Positions 17,373 to 26,671 of a stretch of DNA of 64,000 nt are shown here, one piece after another; the first letter of the stretch is position 1, and the number at the start of each line of letters is the position of its first letter. A model generated the notes under the pieces. The model worked only from the letters and a program-made list of their open reading frames with translations, searched no databases and was not told the origin of the DNA. Origin of the DNA: Ignavibacteriales bacterium (GTDB taxonomy: Bacteria > Bacteroidota > Ignavibacteria > Ignavibacteriales > Melioribacteraceae); the NCBI GenBank assembly GCA_016177735.1, contig JACOUS010000019.1, positions 16,818-80,817 on the forward strand, read 5' to 3'. Position numbers and translations under genes: made by a program.

Positions 17373-18368
17373 ATGATTTCAAGCGAGAAACCGGGTAAAA
17401 ATAATCATAAAGATTGGTGGGCAGATAAAACCAAAAAACTTCTTGAAGACCAAAAAAATTCGTGGGAAGTTTTAAGAGAGAACTACAAAAACCTTTCTAA
17501 AACTGAAACAAAAATTTTCGGCTTCGGTAATTTTGAGGTAAAAGTTCAGTGCAATCCGGAAAGAATAAAATCAACCGGCGCTGATGTAAGCAGAGATGCG
17601 CTCAACTCGCGCCCATGTTTTCTCTGCGGGGAAAATCTTCCGGCAGAACAGGACGGGCTTCTTTACAATAAAAAATATTTAATCCTCGCAAATCCATACC
17701 CGATTTTCGATGAACATTTCACGATAACGAAAACAAAACATTCGCCGCAAACTATCATCGGTAATTTTGAGGATATGCTCGATCTATCCGAAGAACTTGG
17801 CAGAGATTATTCTTTATTTTACAACGGGCCGAAGTGCGGCGCATCAGCACCCGACCACATGCATTTTCAAGCCGCACAGAAAAATATTATTCCCGTAGAA
17901 TACGAAGCGGATACCGTTAAAGAAAAACTTTCCACACAAACTTTCGGCACACCTAAAATTAAATTATTCTTCATCGAAAACTTTTTGCGCTGTGTTATGA
18001 TAATGGAATCATCAAACAAGGGTGAACTTCTTTACGGATTCAAAATTTTGATTAACGCACTAAAAAAAATTTCTCTTCCAAAAGAAGAACCGATGTTGAA
18101 CATTATTTCAACGTACAACAACCAACTGCGGCGCGTTTTTATTTTTCCACGTTTGCTGCACAGACCCAAACAGTTTTTTGAAAACGGAGAGAAAAAAATA
18201 TTAGTCAGCCCGGCGGCAGTAGATATGGGCGGATTAATAATTCTTCCGCGCGAAGAAGATTTCAACAAAATTAATCCTAATGATATTATTGACATTTACA
18301 GACAGGTATCCGTTACAAAAGAATTTTGGGAATATTTGAAGAAGAAAATGGGGGATGTGTATTTGTGA
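17373..18368 (+). CDS. DUF4922 protein, HIT/GalT-like nucleotidyl-sugar phosphorylase relative
   Basis: A 331-residue cytoplasmic protein related to GalT and GDP-hexose phosphorylases of the HIT superfamily. A zinc-type pair sits in CFLCGENLP (around residue 80), and the HIT-like active-site segment is SAPDHMHFQAA (around residue 165). NPYPIFDEHFTI is also typical of DUF4922. The reaction is inferred to be transfer or phosphorolysis of a nucleotidyl sugar. It probably forms an operon with the upstream glycosyltransferase. It ends in TGA, one of several normal uses of TGA as stop in this window. Confidence 0.75.
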   Translation: MISSEKPGKNNHKDWWADKTKKLLEDQKNSWEVLRENYKNLSKTETKIFGFGNFEVKVQCNPERIKSTGADVSRDALNSRPCFLCGENLPAEQDGLLYNKKYLILANPYPIFDEHFTITKTKHSPQTIIGNFEDMLDLSEELGRDYSLFYNGPKCGASAPDHMHFQAAQKNIIPVEYEADTVKEKLSTQTFGTPKIKLFFIENFLRCVMIMESSNKGELLYGFKILINALKKISLPKEEPMLNIISTYNNQLRRVFIFPRLLHRPKQFFENGEKKILVSPAAVDMGGLIILPREEDFNKINPNDIIDIYRQVSVTKEFWEYLKKKMGDVYL

Positions 18369-18391
18369 GAGGACAAAAATATATCCGTGTT

Positions 18392-18796
18392 TTATAAAGC
18401 GAGAAGTTTTATCTCTTCTATTTCTACAAAATCCTTTTTATTAAAAGTAGCAATCTGCTTGATATCATAGGATAACATAATCGAAACTATTTCAAAGTCG
18501 TATACTCTGTTCCCGATAGGTTTATACTTTTTAATAAGTCTCTCGAATATTTCCAGACTTTGATTTGACGGGAAAAGAATTCCGATATTCAGTTTCACTT
18601 CAGCATAAAATCTATTTATAAGCGTTCTACTGACATTCAACTTAGAAGTGATAGCAAAAATTTCACTAATGTTTTTAGTAGTAGTAAATAAAGCATTATC
18701 GTTGCCCGTCAGTAAATCTGAAGAAATTTTATTAAACATCGAATTCTTATCGAGTGCATAAATAAAAATATTAGTATCAATCACCAACTCATTCAT
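18392..18796 (-). CDS. PIN-domain toxin
   Basis: A 134-residue PIN-domain ribonuclease-like protein. The first acidic residue is in VIDTNIFIYALD (residues 4-15) and further acidic residues lie in KNISEIFAI, YDFEIVSIML and FNKKDFVEIE, as in VapC toxins. The toxin cleaves RNA when freed from its antitoxin. The preceding minus-strand gene (18789-18989) overlaps it by 8 bp and is the antitoxin candidate. The pair sits alone between the DUF4922 gene and a signalling operon. I saw no direct repeat flanking it. Confidence 0.8.
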   Translation of the reverse strand: MNELVIDTNIFIYALDKNSMFNKISSDLLTGNDNALFTTTKNISEIFAITSKLNVSRTLINRFYAEVKLNIGILFPSNQSLEIFERLIKKYKPIGNRVYDFEIVSIMLSYDIKQIATFNKKDFVEIEEIKLLAL

Positions 18797-18989
18797 GTGC
18801 GTACTCTCTCAAATTCAGAGAATCGAGAGCACCTTCAAGATTCAAAGAAGATAAGCTTTTCCATTTCCGTTTACCTTCTTTGTTCAGTTCTACAATTGTA
18901 ACGCTTACTTCTTTGCCGTCAAATCTTTTCAGATTTCTATTCTTTAGTGTTTCGCCTTTTACTTTTGCTTTGAATACTACCGCTGACAT
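18789..18989 (-). CDS. Small antitoxin partner of the PIN toxin
   Basis: A 66-residue protein that overlaps the PIN gene by 8 bp. The N-terminus (MSAVVFKAKVKGETLKN) looks like a short beta-type dimer and the C-terminus (LNLEGALDSLNLREYAHE) like a helix that could bind the toxin. This is the usual layout of type II antitoxins, although no standard DNA-binding family is obvious. Assignment is mainly from gene order and overlap. Confidence 0.65.
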   Translation of the reverse strand: MSAVVFKAKVKGETLKNRNLKRFDGKEVSVTIVELNKEGKRKWKSLSSLNLEGALDSLNLREYAHE

Positions 18990-19052
18990 ACTTCCTCTAA
19001 CTTTTTATAAAATATACAAAAGATGCTGTAAATATTTTCATCAACAAAATTT

Positions 19053-20195
19053 CTACAACACCTTCACTGCAATAACGCTCACATCATCTTCAAGCTCGCC
19101 GCCGGTGTAATCGAATATTTCTTTTTTCATCTGTTCGATAGAGTCTTCTTCGGGATTAAGTTTGTTCAAAAAGCCGAGCAGTTTTTCTTGCCCGTAAAAT
19201 TCGCCTTCTTTATTTCTTGCTTCGGTAATGCCATCCGTTACAATAAAAATCTCGTCGTTGGAATTTAATTTTATTTCGTGGTCATCGTATTCACCGGACT
19301 GGCTGAAGCCCAGCAGTAATCCTTTCGATTGTATGTATTCTGCTTCGCTCGATTTGTAAATTATCGGCAGATCACCCGCGCCGGAATATTTCACAGTCCT
19401 ATTTTTTTTATCGAGAATAATAATTGAAAGCGTAATGAAAACTTCCGAGATTCTTTCGTCTTTGTAAACCGATTCGTTCACTTTGTGCAAGATGTCGCTT
19501 GGTTTAAATTCCTTTGCGGCTTCAAGCACAAAACGAGTTGCGCTTCTAACGTAACCGGCGTATGCAACAGCAAAATACCACGCGCCCCATCGTTTGCCCA
19601 TCACGTCTCCAAGCACAATTACAAGGTTATCTTCGTTGATGCGGAAGTAATCTATAAAATCTCCGCCGGGAACATTTTTAAAAGGCACATGCCAGTGTTT
19701 AACTTTAAATCCATCGAAGAGCGGTGCTTCATCGGGTACTACTTTTGCGCCCATTGTATCAGCCGCCTTCTGCACCTCATCAACTACTTTCACTCTTTCT
19801 TTTTCAAGGCTTTTAAGAATTGCAGAAACTTTTGCAATAACAATTTTCGGGCTCGATGTTTTGATAATATAATCTTCTACTTCTAGATCAAATCCTTGCA
19901 GAACATCGTCTTCGGAACCTTTTGCAGTTAGAAAAACAAAAGGAATTGATTTCAACTCATCATATTCAAGAAGCCGTTTGCGGAATTCGAAGCCGTCCAT
20001 TTCGGGCATCATTACATCGCTGATTATCAAATCGGGTTTAATTTTGTGTGCAAATTCAAGTCCTTCTATACCGTTGTTAGCATGTTCGCACGCAAAGCCG
20101 GCTTTGGAAAGATTGAACATGAAAAGTTTAGCAATGTTAACTTCGTCCTCAACAAGAAGAATTGTAGCTGATGATTTACTTCCGTTTGTATTCAC
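19053..20195 (-). CDS. Receiver-PP2C response regulator (SpoIIE/RsbU-type phosphatase)
   Basis: A 380-residue cytoplasmic protein. The receiver domain (residues 11-130) has phospho-acceptor Asp in PDLIISDVMMPEMDG and conserved FLTAKG. A linker then leads to a PP2C-like serine phosphatase domain (about 160-380) with metal-binding VPGGDFIDYF, VLGDVMGKRWGAWYFA and TDGITEARNKEGEFYG. Such enzymes dephosphorylate STAS anti-anti-sigma proteins; a STAS gene lies 16 bp upstream in the same operon (20212-20556), making it the likely substrate. The operon starts with a sensor kinase. Confidence 0.9.
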   Translation of the reverse strand: MNTNGSKSSATILLVEDEVNIAKLFMFNLSKAGFACEHANNGIEGLEFAHKIKPDLIISDVMMPEMDGFEFRKRLLEYDELKSIPFVFLTAKGSEDDVLQGFDLEVEDYIIKTSSPKIVIAKVSAILKSLEKERVKVVDEVQKAADTMGAKVVPDEAPLFDGFKVKHWHVPFKNVPGGDFIDYFRINEDNLVIVLGDVMGKRWGAWYFAVAYAGYVRSATRFVLEAAKEFKPSDILHKVNESVYKDERISEVFITLSIIILDKKNRTVKYSGAGDLPIIYKSSEAEYIQSKGLLLGFSQSGEYDDHEIKLNSNDEIFIVTDGITEARNKEGEFYGQEKLLGFLNKLNPEEDSIEQMKKEIFDYTGGELEDDVSVIAVKVL

Positions 20196-20211
20196 AATAA
20201 AACCTTATTAC

Positions 20212-20556
20212 TTATTTTTTAGCAAAACTTTTAATTGCATCCTGTAAATCGCCGTAGGATTCAAATACGCGGAAAAGCCTTGTAAGTTCAAACATGGAAC
20301 GCACACTCGATTTGAATCCGACTAATTTTAAATCGCCGTTAAGCGCTGCAACTTTTTTAAGTGTATTTACTATTACTCCCAAAAATGTCGAGTCGATAAA
20401 ATCCACCGAGGAAAGATCAATTATAACTTTGCGGTAACCGCCGTCAATTTTTTCGTTTATAGAATTTTTCAGTTTGTCTGCTTCTTTAAGAGTAGCTCTC
20501 TCCATGTTAATAATTTCAACAACGATATCATCTATCACTTCTTCTATAATTGCCAT
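20212..20556 (-). CDS. STAS-domain anti-anti-sigma factor
   Basis: A 114-residue single-domain STAS protein. The segment IDLSSVDFIDSTFLGVIV contains the conserved phosphorylatable Ser of anti-anti-sigma factors (DST motif, around residue 57). When dephosphorylated such proteins bind an anti-sigma kinase and free a sigma factor or other partner. It lies between a sigma54 response regulator and a PP2C phosphatase gene, all closely spaced on one strand. No RsbW-type kinase is in this window. It resembles the second STAS protein at 35273-35644. Confidence 0.88.
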   Translation of the reverse strand: MAIIEEVIDDIVVEIINMERATLKEADKLKNSINEKIDGGYRKVIIDLSSVDFIDSTFLGVIVNTLKKVAALNGDLKLVGFKSSVRSMFELTRLFRVFESYGDLQDAIKSFAKK

Positions 20557-20567
20557 TATTATTTCCT

Positions 20568-21953
20568 CTATAAATTTTTATCATGATCAATTTTGTATTT
20601 ATCCATCAACCGGTATAAAGTTGCTCTGCCGATGCGGAGTTTTCTTGCGGCTTCAACAATATTTCCTCCGGTTGATTTGAGCGCGTGTTTAATCGCTTCT
20701 TCTTTTAATTTTTCGAACGGAATGATCGGCGATTCGCTTCCGAATAATTGTCCGTTTACCGCCGAAGCCGCCGGTGCAAACTTCGAAGCAATATTCAGCG
20801 GTAGTACATCAACGTCAATTTGATCTCCGTCGGAAAGAATTAAACATCTTTCAAGAGTATTTTCCAGTTCGCGCACATTGCCGGGCCAATCGTAATCATA
20901 AAGAATTTTCATAGTCGCTTTTGAAACGCCTTTAATGTTCTTCCCGAGCTTGTTGTTAAATTGTTTCATAAAATGATCGATCAGTACAACAATATCGCTT
21001 CTTCTTTCGCGGAGCGGCGGGATGTGAATGGGAAACGAGCTTAATCTATAATACAAATCTTCGCGGAAGAGTTTATTCTCTACCGCATTTTTCAAATCTC
21101 TGTTTGTTGCCGAAATGATTCTCACATCGCTTTTGATAACTTCGTTTCCGCCTATCCGTTCAAATTCTTTTAATTGGATAACTCTCAAAATTTTTGCTTG
21201 GAGGGACATTTCCATTTCGCCAATTTCATCAAGAAAGATTGAACCTCCTTTTGCAAGTTCAAACTTGCCGATCTTTCTTTGATGCGCGCCGGTGAACGAA
21301 CCCTTTTCATGTCCGAACAATTCACTTTCCAAAAGGTCTCTTGGAATTGATGCGCAGTTAACAATAATAAACGGTGCGGCTTTTCTTTTTCCGGCAAAGT
21401 GAATTGCGCGCGCAATTAATTCTTTACCGGTACCGCTCTCGCCTTCAATTAACACGGTGATATCGTTATCGAGAACTTTCGAAACCATCCGGAAAGCTTC
21501 TTGCATTTTTTTATCTGCGGAAATGATATTATCGAAACTGTATTCTCTTTGAAGATTTTCTTTCAGGTTAACAACTTCTCTTTCGAGGTCGTAATTTTTT
21601 ATTGCGTTTCTGATTGCCGGTTCAAGTCTATTTTTATCAATCGGTTTCGGGAAATAATCGAACGCACCGAGCCGTATAGATTCGAGAGCAACTTCAACGC
21701 TCCCTTGTGCAGACAGCATGATTACCGGCAATTGAGTATCTTTTAATTTTATCGAGCGCAGAACATCATTCCCGTTAATATCCGGCAGCATTATATCGAG
21801 CAGAATCAAATCCGGATTTTCCGACATTGCGTTAAGCGCATCATTCCCGTTTACAAATGTTTTCACATTGTAATTCCATTGGTTGCGGCACCAATGTGTA
21901 AGCATTTTAAGAATTGATTCTTCGTCATCAACAATAAAAATCAATTTGTCCAA
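20568..21953 (-). CDS. NtrC-type sigma54 response regulator
   Basis: A 461-residue regulator with three domains. The receiver (1-115) has Asp in PDLILLDIMLPDING. The AAA+ sigma54-interaction domain (about 140-370) has Walker [15 protein letters not shown] loop (Ser variant of GAFTGA), Walker B GGSIFLDEIGEM and the R-finger region. A C-terminal Fis-type helix-turn-helix (GGNIVEAARKLRIGRATLYR) follows. It activates sigma54 promoters when phosphorylated. The sensor kinase gene is immediately upstream (1 bp gap), so they form a two-component pair. A candidate sigma54 promoter in the window is at 35887-35901. Confidence 0.93.
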   Translation of the reverse strand: MDKLIFIVDDEESILKMLTHWCRNQWNYNVKTFVNGNDALNAMSENPDLILLDIMLPDINGNDVLRSIKLKDTQLPVIMLSAQGSVEVALESIRLGAFDYFPKPIDKNRLEPAIRNAIKNYDLEREVVNLKENLQREYSFDNIISADKKMQEAFRMVSKVLDNDITVLIEGESGTGKELIARAIHFAGKRKAAPFIIVNCASIPRDLLESELFGHEKGSFTGAHQRKIGKFELAKGGSIFLDEIGEMEMSLQAKILRVIQLKEFERIGGNEVIKSDVRIISATNRDLKNAVENKLFREDLYYRLSSFPIHIPPLRERRSDIVVLIDHFMKQFNNKLGKNIKGVSKATMKILYDYDWPGNVRELENTLERCLILSDGDQIDVDVLPLNIASKFAPAASAVNGQLFGSESPIIPFEKLKEEAIKHALKSTGGNIVEAARKLRIGRATLYRLMDKYKIDHDKNL

Positions 21954-21954
21954 A

Positions 21955-24243
21955 TTAACCTCTCGTATGTTGAAGTTTCGGCAGACGGATAATAAAAGTA
22001 GAACCTTGATCTACTTCGCTTTTTACCCGGATAACACCTTTGTGCAGTTCAATAATTTGTTTTGCTTTAGCCAGACCAAAACCGGCTCCGGTTACCGGTG
22101 CACCGGCTTGATAAATCTTGCTGAATTTTTGAAACAGCTTCGGAATATCTTTTTCGGGAATTCCAATTCCGGTATCGCTGATTGCGATTTCAATTTCTTT
22201 CCCGAAGTCGTGAACCATTACGGAAATTCGTCCGCCTTTGTGCGTAAACTTGACAGCATTCGAAATTATATTATTGAATACTTGCGCAAGCCGTTCTTTA
22301 TCGCCGTTAATCAATATTTCATTTTCCGGATACTCTTTAGAAAGAGACAGCTCTTTATCCTTCATCTGTATTTCAAACAACGAAGAGCATTCGTCAAGAA
22401 GTTTCAATAGTTCCAAATTTTCTTTATGAAGTTCTTCCTCGCCGGCTTCCAATCTCGAAAATTCGAGTATATCATTAATCAATTTTGTAAGCCGTTTGCC
22501 TTCGCTCAAAATTATATCGCCGAATTCTTTAATTGTGTCTTTAGGTAAATCGGGGTCCGAAGAAATTGTTTCTGCAAAACCGACAATAGATGCAAGCGGC
22601 GTGCGAAGCTCGTGTGAAATATTCGAGATGAATTCGTTTTTAAGTTTATTCAATTCCTCGAGCATAGTTATTTTGTGCCGCGCTCTTTCTCGTTCAATCG
22701 AAATGATTCTGTTGGCTTCAACAAGTTTTGCGTTCAGTTCGCGTATCTTTTGCTCTGTCAACTTCCTATCTGTAATATTTCTGCCGATACTTATCATGCC
22801 CAAAACTTCGCCGTCTGTAATAAACGGTTTTGCATGAACTTCGAACGTTATCGCTTTATCGAAGCAGTCTAAAAACTGTGCTTCAAAAGTTGTTACTTCC
22901 GTGGAGCTTAATATTTTGGTAAATGCTTCGGCAATTTTTGATTCGTCTTCTTTATCGATGAACTCCAAAAAATGTTTGCCGATCATTTCATCTGGAATGT
23001 AGCCGAGAGTTTTTGCGCCGTTTTTATTAACCAGACTGAAATAGCCGAAGCCGTTCAAAATAAAAATCAGATCGTCGGCAGTATCAATCAACATTCTAAA
23101 TTTCTCTTCGGAGTTCTGCAGTTTGAGCTGAATTATTTTTTCATCGGTTGTCTCGTTAATCATCCCAACGACACGAACAACGACATTATTTTTCATGATC
23201 GGTATTCCGAGATGCCGCACCCAGTGTTCTTTGCCAAAACGGTCGCGCATTTTGTAATCAACAGAAGAAAGTTCGCCGTTCCTTAATTTTTCCGCAAATC
23301 CTCTGAAGCGGTGGAAATCATCTTCGTTGATTGCCCGTAGTATTAAAAACTTGTTGTTGTAAATTTCTTCGGGCGAGTAACCAAACAAATTTCTTACAGC
23401 ATCAGTAATAAAATAATATTCCGAACCGTCTGCACTTGTTGAAAACAAAACGGATGGAATACTGCTAACCGTTTCGCGGAAAGCCTGTTCGAGCGCCGCA
23501 ATTTCCGAGATATCAACAAAGAAACTGATTACCTTCTCTTCCACACTTAATAAAAACGAATTAACGTTAAAAACTTTTTCATAATTATCGTGATGATACT
23601 TAAGCTGAAAATTTACAACGTTGGTTTTATTCTTTGCGGCGCGTATAAAAGGAAGCTTTTCAAAAGCGAGCAGATTATTATCTTTATCAAAAAATTTTGC
23701 TTCCCGAAAAAATTGATACGTAATTTCTTTCGGCTCGGCTTTGAAAAGTTCTGCGAGCAAACTGCCGGCTTCAATAAAATCGAGAGAGGAATTAGTAATT
23801 AGATATGGTGCTTCAATATCAACTAAAGAAATTTTCGCTTCGCTTTTTCCCGGCGCCGAAATATCCGGTCGAACTTTTTTCTCCGGTTTCAGCAAAGAAG
23901 CAATCTGGCTGTGAAGTGTTTTAGCATCCGGCAGCTTATCTTTGGAAAACAAAACTATACTGTAATTCTTTCTTTCTTCGTCTTCAAATTTTTCTTTATA
24001 GAACGAGCTGAAGCCGTTCTCTTTTTTTATCGCATTATACGATTTTGATTTTTTGATTTCTGTTAACGTTTCGCCGCTTACAACAAGCCTGTTAAACGAA
24101 TTCAGATCCTTTTCCTCTGCTTTAACTACCCCGAAAGCGCCGACGAGATGAATACTTCTGCCGACTTTATTTAGAATGTATGCCGCATCGCATTTTGTTG
24201 AAGAGCAGATTTTTTGCAGCAATTTATCTGTGCCGTTGTTCAT
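21955..24243 (-). CDS. Soluble PAS-domain sensor histidine kinase
   Basis: A 762-residue kinase with no membrane segment, so the signal is probably cytoplasmic. The N-terminal 240 residues are poorly conserved. Two PAS domains follow (about 250-365 with FGYSPEEIYNNKF; about 370-490 with LGYIPDEMIGKHF), then a short coiled coil, the phospho-acceptor SHELRTPLASIVGF (about residue 535) and the ATPase domain with N box NIISNAVKFTH, G1 DTGIGIPEKD and G2 GAGFGLAKAK. It is the first gene of the operon with the sigma54 regulator, STAS protein and PP2C phosphatase. Confidence 0.9.
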   Translation of the reverse strand: MNNGTDKLLQKICSSTKCDAAYILNKVGRSIHLVGAFGVVKAEEKDLNSFNRLVVSGETLTEIKKSKSYNAIKKENGFSSFYKEKFEDEERKNYSIVLFSKDKLPDAKTLHSQIASLLKPEKKVRPDISAPGKSEAKISLVDIEAPYLITNSSLDFIEAGSLLAELFKAEPKEITYQFFREAKFFDKDNNLLAFEKLPFIRAAKNKTNVVNFQLKYHHDNYEKVFNVNSFLLSVEEKVISFFVDISEIAALEQAFRETVSSIPSVLFSTSADGSEYYFITDAVRNLFGYSPEEIYNNKFLILRAINEDDFHRFRGFAEKLRNGELSSVDYKMRDRFGKEHWVRHLGIPIMKNNVVVRVVGMINETTDEKIIQLKLQNSEEKFRMLIDTADDLIFILNGFGYFSLVNKNGAKTLGYIPDEMIGKHFLEFIDKEDESKIAEAFTKILSSTEVTTFEAQFLDCFDKAITFEVHAKPFITDGEVLGMISIGRNITDRKLTEQKIRELNAKLVEANRIISIERERARHKITMLEELNKLKNEFISNISHELRTPLASIVGFAETISSDPDLPKDTIKEFGDIILSEGKRLTKLINDILEFSRLEAGEEELHKENLELLKLLDECSSLFEIQMKDKELSLSKEYPENEILINGDKERLAQVFNNIISNAVKFTHKGGRISVMVHDFGKEIEIAISDTGIGIPEKDIPKLFQKFSKIYQAGAPVTGAGFGLAKAKQIIELHKGVIRVKSEVDQGSTFIIRLPKLQHTRG

Positions 24244-24308
24244 AAGGGATTAATTTATTAGAAGAATTCTATACTTAAAATAGTAAATTCATTCGAGTAA
24301 ATATATAA

Positions 24309-25439
24309 CTACTTAACTGCCAATTTCTTTTTATAGCTCACAAAAATCAAGAGGAACGTGAAGCAGAGAGCCGAAGCAAAAAACCAATAACCGTACTGTT
24401 TATCTATATCCACCAGCGATGAACCCGCAATCGGTCCAGCCATCGTTCCGATGCCGTACACCATTATATAATACCCATTTGCCTGAACTGCATATTTCTT
24501 CTCAACCATCCGTACTGTGTAATTCAAGCCAATTGTGTAAAACGACGGAATTATTCCGCCGGCTATAAAAAATACTACGAGTAGAAAGACAAAATTTGTC
24601 GTAAGCGCCGGAGTTATCAAAACGGCGCCGAGCAGAAAAGAATTAATAAGCAAAAGATTGTACTGATCGTACTCATCGGAAAGCATTCCAAAAATATACA
24701 ACAGCACTATTCCACCGATAACAAACGATGCAAGCAAGAATGAAACTTCATTTGCGTTGAAACCGTTCCGCAAACCGTACATTGGCAGCGCAACAATAAT
24801 TGACGACTCAAATAATCCGTACACGATTGAAGAAAGAATACTAACCAGCGGCATTTTTGCAAACGGCATCTTCTCACGCTCTTCGTGTTTGGAATGAACT
24901 TCAAAATCATCAAACATGATCAATTGGAAAACAAAAACTGCAAACATGATCACTGAACCGATAACAAACGGAAGCCAATCTGCAATTTGTATCGTCCATA
25001 TCAAAAGTGTACCGGCTGCAGTTCCAATCGATAAAAGCACAACATACAAACTGATATTTTTTCCCCGGTTCGTTTCATCGCTGTAATGATTAATAACAAC
25101 TTCCGTTGCAACGAAGATAAAAGTTCCGCCGATGTTCATTATAAATTTTATAGCGTAAAGGAGCGGATAGATGTACCAGAAAATATGCGCGAGTGCGCCG
25201 AACGCCCAAATGAAAAGTCCGAGGGTTAAAATCTTTTTTACGTTAAAACGATCAATCAATTTTCCGGCAATGCTGGAAAAAATTATGATGCTGATGTAGC
25301 CAATCATCGTTACGGAACCGGTAACAAAACTATCGGCATGATTTTGTTCGAGAAGTACAACGGTAACCGGCGTTATAAGTCCGAAGCCGATACCGCCGAT
25401 GCAGATGCCGATTAACGGAAGAAGTATTTTGCGGCGCAT
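24309..25439 (-). CDS. MFS transporter
   Basis: A 376-residue integral membrane protein with about 11-12 segments. It has the major-facilitator cytoplasmic loop pattern GKLIDRFNVKKIL between helices 2 and 3, and a similar GMLSDEYDQYNLL loop in the second half. N-terminal sequence GICIGGIGFGLITPVTVVLL is typical. Substrate unknown; drug or small-metabolite export is usual for this type. It is divergent from the GT4 gene with about 105 bp to that gene's chosen start. Confidence 0.8.
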   Translation of the reverse strand: MRRKILLPLIGICIGGIGFGLITPVTVVLLEQNHADSFVTGSVTMIGYISIIIFSSIAGKLIDRFNVKKILTLGLFIWAFGALAHIFWYIYPLLYAIKFIMNIGGTFIFVATEVVINHYSDETNRGKNISLYVVLLSIGTAAGTLLIWTIQIADWLPFVIGSVIMFAVFVFQLIMFDDFEVHSKHEEREKMPFAKMPLVSILSSIVYGLFESSIIVALPMYGLRNGFNANEVSFLLASFVIGGIVLLYIFGMLSDEYDQYNLLLINSFLLGAVLITPALTTNFVFLLVVFFIAGGIIPSFYTIGLNYTVRMVEKKYAVQANGYYIMVYGIGTMAGPIAGSSLVDIDKQYGYWFFASALCFTFLLIFVSYKKKLAVK

Positions 25440-25544
25440 AATTTCCTAAAAAGAACTATGCAAAATAGTTCTGCTCAAGATAATTACACAACTTTTATTA
25501 TTATTGTATGCATTGCACAAAAATTTTATGGCAGAATTAATCCA

Positions 25545-26669
25545 ATGAAAATTGCACTTGTTCACGATTGGCTTACAAGCATGCGTGGCGGCGAAAAAGT
25601 TTTGGAAGTGTTATGCGAACTTTATCCCGGCGCAGCACTTTTTACTCTTCTTCATAACAAGGGAAATTTATCTCCAACAATCGAGCGGATGAAAATAGAA
25701 ACTTCTTTTATCGATAAACTGCCGATGAAAGAGAATCATTACAGAAATTATCTTCCCCTTTTCCCGGGCGCAATTGAAAGTCTGGATTTTTCCGGTTACG
25801 ATCTAATAATATCTTCGAGCCATTGCGTTGCAAAAGGTGCAAAGCCGCAGAAAGATGCTCTTCACATCTGCTACTGCCACACACCAATGCGCTACGTTTG
25901 GGAAATGTACGACGAATATTTCGGGAAAGGAAAAGCCGGAATTTTAACACGTACTGCGATGAGTATTGCTGCGCCGTATCTGCGCAATTGGGATGTTAAA
26001 TCAAGCAGCCGTGTAAATTATTTTATTGCCAATTCACACAACGTTGCGCGAAGAATCAACGAATATTACTCGCGCACGTCGGATGTTATTCATCCGCCGG
26101 TTGATATGGATTCTTTTCAACTCTACGAAAAAGATGACGGCTACTATTTAATTGTAAGCGCACTTGTGCCGTACAAAAGAGTCGATCTCGCAATCGAACT
26201 TTTTAACCGGAGCGGGAAAAAACTTATTATCGTTGGAAGCGGTCCCGAAAACGAAAAATTAAGATCGCTTGCCTCTTCCAACATTAAATTTTTGGGATGG
26301 GCTGATAATAAAGAATTGCAATCACTTTACGGCGGATGCAAAGCATTAATATTTCCCGGCATAGAAGATTTTGGGATTGTTCCGCTGGAAGCAATGGCTT
26401 GCGGCAAACCGGTTATCGCGTACGGGAAAGGAGGCGCACTCGAAACCGTGGTTGAAGGATTAACCGGAACATTTTTTTACGAACAGAATATCGAAAGTCT
26501 TTCGGAAGCTGTTAAGAAATTTGAAACAGCAAAATTTGACGGGGCTGCGATTCGCGAACATGCAAAGAAATTCGACCGCGCTGTTTTTAAGGAATCAATG
26601 AGAAAATATATCGAAGTAAAAATCGGGGATCATTTTTCGTCCGGCAGCCGCGGTCCATACAGTGGCTGA
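25545..26669 (+). CDS. GT4-family glycosyltransferase (mannosyltransferase-like)
   Basis: A 374-residue GT-B enzyme. The N-terminus MKIALVHDWLTSMRGGEKVL is the classical start of WbaZ/MtfB-type mannosyltransferases, which fixes the start at 25545 rather than 25458. Donor-binding motifs are IVGSGPENEKLRSL and the E-x7-E segment EDFGIVPLEAMACGKPV. It opens the surface-polysaccharide region and converges on the MurJ-like flippase gene with a 2-bp gap. Likely cytoplasmic face of the inner membrane, adding a sugar to a lipid-linked glycan. Confidence 0.85.
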   Translation: MKIALVHDWLTSMRGGEKVLEVLCELYPGAALFTLLHNKGNLSPTIERMKIETSFIDKLPMKENHYRNYLPLFPGAIESLDFSGYDLIISSSHCVAKGAKPQKDALHICYCHTPMRYVWEMYDEYFGKGKAGILTRTAMSIAAPYLRNWDVKSSSRVNYFIANSHNVARRINEYYSRTSDVIHPPVDMDSFQLYEKDDGYYLIVSALVPYKRVDLAIELFNRSGKKLIIVGSGPENEKLRSLASSNIKFLGWADNKELQSLYGGCKALIFPGIEDFGIVPLEAMACGKPVIAYGKGGALETVVEGLTGTFFYEQNIESLSEAVKKFETAKFDGAAIREHAKKFDRAVFKESMRKYIEVKIGDHFSSGSRGPYSG

Positions 26670-26671
26670 AT

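Noticed and set aside
18368..19052. Insertion footprint around the PIN toxin-antitoxin pair
   Set aside because: I looked for direct repeats on both sides and saw none beyond common AT-rich strings.
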